Below are positions 55,555 through 64,000 of a stretch of DNA of 64,000 nucleotides, one piece after another. The stretch is taken from positions 76,456,557-76,520,556 of the forward strand of contig CM060987.1 of assembly GCA_030765065.1 (NCBI GenBank). The letters are read 5' to 3'. This stretch comes from Deroplatys truncata. Its lineage: Eukaryota; Arthropoda; Insecta; Mantodea; Mantidae. The notes beneath the pieces were generated by a model. It had not been told where the DNA came from. It ran no database searches and saw nothing but the letters and a program-made list of their open reading frames with translations. Both the position numbers and the translations under genes were made by a program. Position 1 is the first letter of the stretch; every line of letters starts with the position of its first letter.

Positions 55555-56249
55555 GAGTGGACTTCACTGTTTAAGTCAATGAATCTTTAAGAGTTCTCCA
55601 AAGATATAATACGTAGACAGCAAAGTTAACGAATATTTACGCAAAGAGTATAGTACAAATCTAACGGGTAATACACGACTTCACCTTTATAACTTTTATT
55701 TTATATTGGGGTGTTTGGTTGAGTCTATAACAAAACTTAATGCGTTTGTTATAGATCTAGAAATATATAAAATCTATAGATTTCACCTCTTAGTTCTAGA
55801 GGCAATTTTTGCTTGTAAACCCATGTTTGGTGACGTTATATTATACGAGTCATAGAAAAGTAATTCTGTCTACTTTCTGTTAATGATATATATGAGATAA
55901 CCCGTGGGAATAATTCACACAACCTTGATAAAGCTTTAAAGACACCACAATTTGTCACTCACACACAGTCCAATCCAAGTATAAAAGGTTTTGAAGAACC
56001 TTTGTACCCGAGTGTATTTTATATTTTGCAAGGGTACCCTAATATAAGATTTCTGGATTCTTTGGACTCTAGAAGACAAACCTTTCAAAATAAGCCAAAA
56101 GCTGGTAGTAGCTCCTTGGCACTAGTAAGTTTCAAGTGGGAAAAAGTAAAACATAAAAAATTGAATGCTTCCGAAACGTCTAATGCTAAGAAAAGAGTGG
56201 TTGTACGCAAACTGAAATACTAAGGAATTCTACACTTCTCTTATGTTTT
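55555..56249. other. Unassigned AT-rich DNA
   Basis: The 73-codon frame at 56002-56223 is lysine- and serine-rich with no recognised domain. Confidence 0.35.
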
Positions 56250-56615
56250 CGCAGTTGTATACAGTTGTAAGAATCAACAGGGCTTTGGAGTTTGTTTACA
56301 GAAAATTAAAAATAAACATTTTATTTGTCATGCCAATATTTCGGGAATATGAGCTCTTAATGAAAATCTTTAGATATTTTGAGAAAAAGTATTTTGCATG
56401 TAAAGGTGACCCCTTGCATCCTAGAAAAATCCCGGACTTGAATAGAAAGTTTGGTACTTATATGAGTTTTTGTTTTTGAACTAACTGTTCATACATACAC
56501 GCACACACACACAATGGTCTTTTCAAAAAAATATAGCTTTGTGTCCGGACTCCAAAACATGCATTTTAATGACATTTCAATGTCGTATTTTTGCTTTCTA
56601 GGGCTCCTCTCTGCG
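56250..56615 (+). mobile_element. ACT repeat fragment
   Basis: AAATAAACATTTTATTTGTCATG, GCATGTAAAGGTGACCCC, a short (CA)n at 56500-56512 and CTCCAAAACATGCATTTTAA follow the family order; both ends are missing. Confidence 0.6.
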
Positions 56616-56823
56616 TTAAATAAAAAAAATCGTGATACACGAACTAAAGGTACCTAACAGGCTGTTAATGAGCGTCTATTACTGCGATTAAACTATTTAA
56701 ATTAGCCACTTTTATGGATTTGCCTTGTGCAATACTATTGTTGATCATCAGACTAATGTATCGCAGCAGAGGGAAATATACGATATTTCGCATTTCTCCT
56801 ATACTACTTTCACTCACATTCCT

Positions 56824-57726
56824 AATTTTTACTTTCTCTACTACGTATACTAAGTAGGGGAAGTATTGCATTCTACCCAAAAATTCGATATCAAGATTTC
56901 ACCAGAAGTAAGTGTTTTGAGACCTACTGAATCAAAAAAGGGGTCCGTATATGTGTCTATGTCCGTGTGTCTGTGTGGATTTGTGTCTGTGTCCGTGTGT
57001 CTGTGAACAGCATAACTCGAAAACGAAAAGTCGGATAAATACCAAACTTGGTATTTAGATTCAGTATCTTTGAGAGGTGTGTCACGAAGATTTTCAAGAA
57101 AATCTTCCCACCCCAGACTACACTTTACATGGAACATTTTTCGAAAACTTTTATTTTCTAACAAATTGCTCTAACGATTTTGATTAAAATATCATGTTTA
57201 AGGTATTTTCATGACAAATGAAATGTAGGTATATCATGAATTTTCTGGGAATGTCTCCAAAAGTCCTCTTCATTCGGAATCACTTTCGTATAACCGATAA
57301 ATCGAAAGATATACACAAAATTTTACTACACAAAAATGTAGATCTCCGTAAAACACAACTTATGTCATATGTTTTTTTTTTGTCAAGTGACCCATTTCCG
57401 AGGTATTCCTTGTTATTTGTTTGAATTTTCCAATACTTACACATTTTATCAAATGAGAATTTGTTATTCGATTTTTTCTTTCCTTTTTAATGTCCTGGAC
57501 ATGTAAAGAGAACGGAATGCTCCATATAGCAACCAGATTTAAAAAAAGATTTGACTATCGCTTAAAGCCTACAATGCATATTGCATCTACAAGAAAATTA
57601 GTAATAAGATGGTTTCTGCAAATGTTTATCTCGATTAACATGAAGAAGCTCGAGAATAGGCGTTTGTAAAAATAGTTTGTACAAGAGTAGAGAAAGTCAT
57701 GCGAATGCAACATATCAGATTTTTTA
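56824..57726 (-). mobile_element. ACT repeat, full length
   Basis: Hairpin 56831-56864 (ACTTTCTCTACT and AGTAGGGGAAGT arms), TG-type tract in the form GTGTCTGTGT, conserved body, and end GAGTAGAGAAAGTCATGCG then AACATATCAGATTTTTT. A good reference copy for the minus orientation. Confidence 0.92.
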
Positions 57727-58030
57727 AAAAATGCTCTATCGCTTTTAAAATAGTATATGTATGGGCAAATAAAATGTTTCTTTTAATAATTTTTGTGAAG
57801 TTCTCTTTATTCTAAAGAAATTTCATATAATTTTGTACAACTGGTAAAACATAAAATATACCACTTCCTATACAACATTTCAAATAATTGTTGTGGCATT
57901 AGCCATTTCCAAAATATTAGTTGCTATTGGAAAGACTCATTTCAGTATTTTTGTCAGGTTTCTAAGTTCACTCACCATTCAACTGTTTTTCACAATATCA
58001 TGGAAAGAATTTGGAATTTCAAATCGATCC
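57727..58030 (-). mobile_element. ACT repeat, old internal fragment
   Basis: AATAGTATATGTATGGGCAAA, GAAGTTCTCTTTATTCTAAAG and CCATTTCCAAAATATTAG in family order, strongly diverged. Confidence 0.55.
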
Positions 58031-58164
58031 GTATTGTACATACTTGACCATCGCTTCAGCCTTCTGTTCTTCCAGCTCTACAACACGTTGTGCTGATAGC
58101 TGCAAAATTGTAAAGATTTACACCATTTCCTGCGTACCTTCAGTCACACACGAGTTTTTTATAT

Positions 58165-58460
58165 CTCTATGTTTGCCCGCGTCTAGTCCGCTCGCTTGTT
58201 ACTTCCATGGAAGTGTGTGTGGCCAACTGGATTGTCCGGCTACGTGCCGAGTGGGACCGGATCTCTCGTGGCAGTTGAAGTCGGCGGTTGAATGAAGTGA
58301 GATGGGAGACCTGCTTTCCATGTTTGTGCAATCGAGGTGGAAGACGACATAATTATTTCGGCCTTTTGTCTGCTAGATTGAGTCTGCCATTTCGTTCTGC
58401 AGTAGACCTTTTAATTGTGAAGATAACTCTACTTCTGCTGTGAATTTCTGCTAAAGGTAG
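58165..58460 (+). promoter_or_regulatory. CpG-richer patch, possible untranslated first exon
   Basis: A repeat-free patch with raised CpG content carries AGTCGGCGGTTG (58279-58290), the same 12-mer as the patch at 3756-3853. It ends near AAAGGTAGG, a plausible splice donor (about 58455). No coding exon is visible, so a promoter or first exon is only one reading. Confidence 0.25.
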
Positions 58461-60190
58461 GAAATTGTTTTTGCAGTTAACCCTGTTTGATTTGAATAGT
58501 GTGAGCGGGCTGTTTTATAATTGCTGTTAAAGCTAAACCATGAAAAATGGTGTTCGTGAGTGGCTGAGGGTATGTTGGTCATAAAGCAAATTTACGACTT
58601 GTGATGGTGCTTTGCTGGTAAGTTTCCAGGTTTTGTGGATTCAAGCCCTGCTGGTATTTTTTTTATTCGTAGCAACTGAAAGGCAGGTTAAATATAAATG
58701 TGTTGCTAGGTTTTCCAGAATTTGTGAAATTGGGTAATTTCGCCTGTTGTCTAAATGATGTGTAAATCGGGGAATAAACTTTAAAATTTTATGCTGACAT
58801 ATAAAGATAATTGGGTTTGACTTCCAAGTCACCTGTTTGTGAATTTTCTAAACCGACGAATGAGTGTGATTGAAATGTACTAGGCGTTTCCCCATTTCAC
58901 TGTAACAACACGCTAGACAGTTCAGATTTTCTTTGTGCTTTATTGTACTTACGCCTTGAATTTTGATAGTTTGGACATACTACTTTGTGCCCATGAGGAA
59001 GTGCATACTTAAATTATTTGCACATTGTGGAATTCGTTTTTGGCATTTCAAAATTTCGTCATATGTTAGAGCTAATGTAAAGAGTTTGTATCACGTTGTA
59101 GACATTGCCCAATGAACCTCTGTCTCTCAAAGGTTTAGTTGTTATAATTGTAAAACCTTTTCATAGCTAATTACTTTGTACTTGCACTGTATGTGTACAG
59201 GTTATTTTTCCATTGAGGATAGTTTCAAAATTTATAGTTTGAAATTAGATTCCTTCTGAAGTTTATGAAAACTTTTCCTGAAGGTCTTATCGCCCTTTAA
59301 GTGTGCTTATGGCCTGTACTGCTTTATTTTGGGAAATACTCTATTTCTTATGAAAGTTCTTTGGTATATCCGAACTCTATTGTGATAAAACCTTTACTAA
59401 TTAAATGTATTTTTGGGGGCAGGTGTAAGACAAATTTAATTGCATTACTATTACTCTGATAATTTTTGCTCACTTATTTTCCTTTATTTGTTTTGGCTTG
59501 CATGTTTAATGGTAAAACTTAGTGGTTTCAGGTTTGCATTGGCCAGCTAATTTCACTTTAACGTTTGTCATATAGTTCATGCAGTTATTTGTTTTCGCCT
59601 TTCAGAAATTATGATAAAATTTTTGTTTGTACTTTATTTCAATTTCCTTCCTCTTTAATGCTATATTAATTTTTTTCTTGGATAGCTTTAATACAGGTAA
59701 TTGTTTTAGTTTACCCTTGCCCTAACTGTGCTTTACCATTACAGTTGGTTTTTATAATATTTTTAAGCCAACCTGAAACAAACTAAAGTTTGGATTTTGC
59801 ATTGAAAACTGTGTTTTGAACACTGTCACTGAGCCTTGATTCAATATTATTCAATATATTGGCTATTTTAATTCGCTTTTTGCCTTTGATTGCTTTCAAT
59901 TAATGCTATTGCTTTATTGCACTTAGTTTTATTTTTCAATTTTTCATTATTTTCATATTTAAACAATCTTTTGTTTTTTCTCCTGTTCAAATAAATTTAA
60001 TTTATTGTTGATGACAGCTTAAGTGCAATTGCCTTTTTGTAAATACATTTTCTTAATGCTAATATATTGTGTGTTTTTGGACAGCTGATATTGTGCATTT
60101 GTTGCTCAACAGGATTTGTGGTCTAGTAGGTGTTTTTTGGGGAAATAGTCATTTGAAATTTATACGTTTATATCTTATAGTTCTAAGTTC
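58461..60190 (+). other. T-rich, repeat-free segment; possible intron or 3' UTR
   Basis: About 1.7 kb strongly enriched in T on the + strand and free of the repeats that fill the neighbouring DNA. It contains TGTAAATA (about 60038, a Pumilio-type site) and AATAAA (about 59990). It could be a 3' UTR or a first intron of an unrecognised + strand transcript. There is no protein evidence. Confidence 0.3.
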
Positions 60191-60444
60191 TTTTAGTAAG
60201 CGGGCACCAGTTATTGCAGGTATTCCCTAGTCCTACCGTTTACTCAGTGTTAGTCTCCAAACCTTTTTGACATCCGTTAGGGCTTCCCTTTTCGTTTGCC
60301 GGGACTCCAAGAACGGAGCGTATTTCGAACACGGCAGCAGGGATCGCGTGGTTCAAAATTAGGGGACGTTGTTTCCTTGAGCCCTCGTATCCATTGCAAT
60401 GTAATGAAACCATTCTTGCAAACAATTGTGTTCACTAAGGAAAC

Positions 60445-60545
60445 AAATAGGGAAAAATATGTGCTACATTCACATTACTTTTTATAGCGACTATCGTTTA
60501 TTTTTTCTAGCTTCTACAACAATTCCAACAAAAGTTTATTTTCGT
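60445..60545 (+). repeat. ACT repeat start fragment
   Basis: TATGTGCTACATTCACATTAC then AACAAAAGTTTATTTTCGT, the first 100 bp of the element in worn form. Confidence 0.5.
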
Positions 60546-60559
60546 AACAGATTAAAAGA

Positions 60560-60645
60560 ATCTCAATGTGGTTGATCCAACGGGAATTGAACCTGGAACC
60601 TCCAATGCAAGCCTCACACTACCGCCTGAGTCATTTTCATGGTAT
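60560..60645 (-). mobile_element. tRNA-derived SINE head, family E copy 2
   Basis: Minus strand: AATGACTCAGGCGGTAGTG (A box) and CCAGGTTCAATTCCCGTTGG (B box). The head matches the SINE at 15925-16105. Confidence 0.6.
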
Positions 60646-60815
60646 TTTTAGCCTTAATCGCTCCTATTTTATGTTGTGATAAAGAGTTTTCACACTGACC
60701 GAGTGTACGTGGAGAAACAAATTAAATTTGAAAAGTTCATACCATACCCGGGACTCAAATCATAGACCTTGGACTATCGTTCCGACTATACTCCTAAGCT
60801 AACATGACAAGACAT
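60646..60815 (-). mobile_element. tRNA-derived SINE, another family
   Basis: Minus strand: ATGTTAGCTTAGGAGTATAG (A box) and ATGATTTGAGTCCCGGG (B box), followed by a 3' part with CAGTGTGAAAACTCTTTATC. It lies in tandem with the family E head to its left. Confidence 0.55.
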
Positions 60816-61297
60816 CAAAACTTGCTTTACCTTTAACTGTTTCACCTGTTACATGTTCTTGTTCAATTCCAAGGTGTTCTCATTTATTCCCAGATATACT
60901 GTGAAGGCGACTAATAATGTATGCAAGCGCTTTTAACTTCAGGGCTTTCTAGTTCCCACTGCTTTACGGCGTCTCAGGGTTCGACAATGGAAATTAGACT
61001 AAGCTTAACAATTAGTTATTGAAATTTGTTTCAACTTTCCTTTGTGATTTGTTTTTAAATTAGCATAACAGTAACAATTAGTAAGTAATTTGTAATACAT
61101 ATTTAAATTTGTTTATCAAGCGTTTATCGAAAAATAGCAGATGGGAAAAGATGTGAAAATTTCGATCTTTCGTTATCGAGCGACTTATAATTCGTAATTG
61201 TTCTATCTGCATCGAAGGTAGAATGATAATTTTCTATGTTATTTGGCAGACTGTGCACGCTTTATTATTATAGGCACAACAAGATAATTTAACTCTT
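60816..61297. other. Unassigned DNA
   Basis: Nothing recognised. Confidence 0.4.
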
Positions 61298-61350
61298 GAG
61301 AATCTAATGTAATACATTCACGTCACTTTCTCTACAATGACAGTTCACAT
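61298..61350 (+). repeat. ACT repeat start fragment
   Basis: AATCTAATGTAATACATTCAC and ACTTTCTCTAC only, then unrelated sequence. Confidence 0.6.
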
Positions 61351-61534
61351 ACATCCGTTATGCATGATGGAAATAAAACGCGGGACCAAGGAATTAAACA
61401 TGGGAAATAAGCTTTTCTCTAATACCTTCTCCCTGTTAATTTCGAAGAGAAAGCCAATATAATAATAGTTTGAAGTGAATCAACATACAACGTTAAAATA
61501 TTATTTTTACTTACTAATTCCTTTTGTCAGCATA

Positions 61535-62115
61535 TTTTACTTTCTCTACTACGTATAGTAAGAGGGAAAGTATTGTATTCCACCCAAAAATTGATACCGA
61601 GATTTTACGGGAAAGACATGTTTTGGGCTCCCCTGAATCCAGAAAAAAGAATTTTTAGAAAAAGATCCGTGTGTGTATGTGTGTGTCTGTGTGTGTGTGT
61701 CGGAGTGTATGTGAACAGCATAACCCAAAAACGAAAAGTCGGATAAATACCAAATTTGGTATTTAGGTGCAGTACCTACAAAGGATGCAGTACAAAGATT
61801 TTCAAGAAAATCCCCTCCAAACTACCCTTTATACGGAACATTTTTCTAAGTTTTTAATTTTCTAAAAATGGCTATAACGGTTTTGATTAAAATACAATAT
61901 ACTAAATATATTTACATTAAAAATGAACTGTATATCTTAAATTTTCTGAAAAAGCCTATTAAGTCTACTTCAGTAGGAAGAAATTTTGCATAATCTTGTA
62001 TAGCTGGTAAATATTAAGCGATAGACGGAAACTTACTACACCAAGAAGTAGATCTCTTTAAAACACACAATTTATTTAAAATACTTTTTTTGTGGCTTAA
62101 GCCGTTTAGATATCA
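61535..62115 (-). mobile_element. ACT repeat, truncated on the right
   Basis: Hairpin end ACTTTCTCTACTACGTATAG at 61539, TG tract at 61671-61700, and body to TTTTTGTGGCTTAAGCCG, where a non-LTR remnant begins. Confidence 0.85.
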
Positions 62116-62160
62116 GCTATTAGAGGCTGGATTTTTTTCTTTTTTGTATTATTCCATTTA

Positions 62161-63850
62161 TAGCCAGCCTCAGGGTTCGGTACTAAGCATTATTTTTGGT
62201 TACAGCAATTTATTCGATCTCGAAATGTGTTCCTCCAGGGGTATCGTCATGCTTATTTGAAGACGACTGCCGTGTTTTGTACTTCTCAGCGTACGCCATA
62301 TGCAACGATGTTTAGATAATCTTCGAGAATGGATTTCTAAAAACGGCTTTGTTTCTAATCAAGAAGTCAATCTGCGCCGTAGAAGACGATTACCACCTGT
62401 GCTTCGATTCAGTCCAGATTTACTTCCATTCGCAGATGAGATGAAATTCCTGGAGTTGACTTCTGATAGAAAGCTTAGCTGGTCATCGAGTATAGCGCAG
62501 CTGAAAGCACGATGTGGCTAAATATATTGCAGATATTAAGCTGCGAACCTTGAGCGAATCGGACAGTTTTGCTGCAACTGTATCGCGCACTGGTCCGATC
62601 CAAGTTAGACTATGTGCGTATCGTTTATTCTTCAGCACGACCATCTGTGCTAAAAGGATTAGGCATTATGAATCCATTATGAATCTTTACACCGAATCGG
62701 CAGAACCTCCTCTGCAACATCAATGTGATGTCTTGTTAGGAACTTATAGCTGTGGGCCTATAGTGTATACTTATACATCCAACGTTCGTTTTTTTTTTTA
62801 AACACCGCGTTGAGCGAACGTTATAGGAACAGCTCCATTAATCCAACACCTACAGGTGTTCGTTTCCGGGAGCTTCTTAGAAAGCATGATATTGAAATTC
62901 CCAGCATGTTTCCTAAGTAGGCCCTTAATTACATGCGAAATCTCACGTAGATCTTGGGATGATAACATAACCAGAAGTCTACGATGCCTACGTTTAGTTT
63001 CAACAATTTTTATCAAGTTACAGTAATCGAATTTTTATTTAAACCGACCGATCTAAGTGCTCCAACGGTGCTGGATGTACTTATGTTTATACAACCGAAC
63101 CCCTATAAATTCGATTTTCATGGCAACACTTCAATTTATAGTGCAGAGCTGTATGTCATTTTCGGAGCCGCAGGAAATTGGGAGACTGTCTCATTTTGAG
63201 TGATTCCCTTTGTGCACTTCAGAGCCTTTGTGGGCTGTACAACTATCGTCTCATTGTTAAGCAAATCCAGGATGCCTTCTATGTTTTGTACGCTTCTGGC
63301 GTTAATGGAAGGTGCTTGGATACCTGGTCACGTTGGTTTTCCGGGAAATGAACTGACAGATTTGGCAGCTACGGCGACCACAAAACCCAGGGCTACAATA
63401 TCTCGTGTGATGTCGGAAAACCTTAAGTCTTTTTATGAAAATAGCGATGCTATCGTGTTGACCTGAGGAGTGATTAGCTCTCCGCGAAAATAAACTTAGA
63501 GTAGTGAAAGACATTTCGTTCAACTGGGTAAACGTTTGTGTATCTCGTTGTGAGGAGGTGATTTTGGTCGTTTTCATATTGGCCACTGCAATTTTACACG
63601 CAGTTAGCTTTTTAAGGAGTCTTTGTCCGTTCTGTAGCGAAAATATGTCGGTCCATCATGTGTTGCTGGAGTGTATCTCTGGGGCCCAACTTCGAGACAC
63701 TCTGCAACTGTCAGCCAGTTCTGCAGAAGTCTTAGTATACGATAACAAAACGGTTCAAAGGATTTTTAACGTTGTGTCAAAAGTGTATTTAGTCTTATTG
63801 ATATCAAGGTTTTCATACCTCTCGGTTTAGTTGTATACAGGAGGACCATT
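62161..63850 (+). pseudogene. Decayed non-LTR retrotransposon with RT and RNase H (I/LOA-type)
   Basis: PQGSVLS near 62170 starts the RT motif B region. The YADD block is lost. RCLDNLREWISKNGF (62303) and FADEMKFLELTSDRKLSW near 62430 are thumb-region blocks. An RNase H C-terminal block reads WIPGHVGFPGNELTDLAA (63315-63370), and a Cys/His tail near 63620-63680 reads CPFCSENMSVHHVLLEC. All lie in order but in several frames with stops. The start is lost at the junction with an ACT repeat. RNase H separates it from the Jockey element at 8188. Confidence 0.8.
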
Positions 63851-64000
63851 TAAGTCCTCCAAAACTAAGAAATGTCTTCAATATAAGTTGCTTGATAATA
63901 TAGGAGAAAGTAAATGGCACTAGTGGTGCTTTATTTGCAGGACGTTGTATGGTCATTTTAGGGTCAATCTATAGTGACCCTAATTAAAAAATCCCATCTG
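63851..64000 (+). other. Possible 3' UTR of the RT-RNase H remnant
   Basis: Contains repeated GGACCATTTAAGTCCTCC-like and AGGGTCA..GTGACCCT inverted words. No poly-A tail appears before the window end. Confidence 0.35.

Overview
The window looks like gene-poor intergenic DNA from an insect or related arthropod with a large, transposon-rich genome. It is AT-rich and full of (TG)n/(CA)n runs, tRNA-derived SINEs and the element set usual in arthropods: Jockey-type and RNase H-type non-LTR elements, irritans-like mariner, Tc1, hAT and Gypsy-type LTRs. I could not identify a host protein-coding gene. The species is not determined; a hemimetabolous insect is only a guess from genome style.

Layout: 1-7 kb holds a short hAT-type element with TIRs and an 8-bp target duplication, a decayed Jockey RT fragment and a decayed mariner. 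7.2-15.4 kb is a nested block. A minus-strand LTR (with primer-binding site) abuts the last codons of a Jockey ORF1, followed by an intact 960-codon Jockey ORF2 (8188-11070). A decayed minus-strand DDE-transposase-like gene (about 12.6-14.4 kb) follows, then a second LTR of the same family in the opposite orientation. 16-21 kb carries SINEs and RT remnants.

From 17.8 to 62.1 kb the DNA is dominated by one 0.8-0.9 kb interspersed repeat, here called the ACT repeat after its terminal word ACTTTCTCTAC. I count more than 30 full or partial copies in both orientations, about 18 kb in all. It has a terminal 12-bp hairpin, a (CA)n microsatellite about 150 bp from that end, and no coding capacity, an architecture resembling Helentron-associated (HINE/DINE-1-like) elements. 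In this report strand + means that the hairpin end lies to the right. Many copies are truncated, tandem, paired head-to-head, or interrupted by SINEs or a solo LTR.

Other features are at least six kinds of tRNA-derived SINE, including a dimeric SINE flanked by one 11-bp target duplication and a family with a shared central core; a Tc1 element with TIRs; a perfect 62-bp direct duplication about 1 kb apart; two undescribed-looking paralogous repeats (X and Y); and a decayed RT-RNase H element at the right edge. Apart from the Jockey ORF2 all coding sequence is broken, so the window reads as a record of nested insertions rather than a working gene set.
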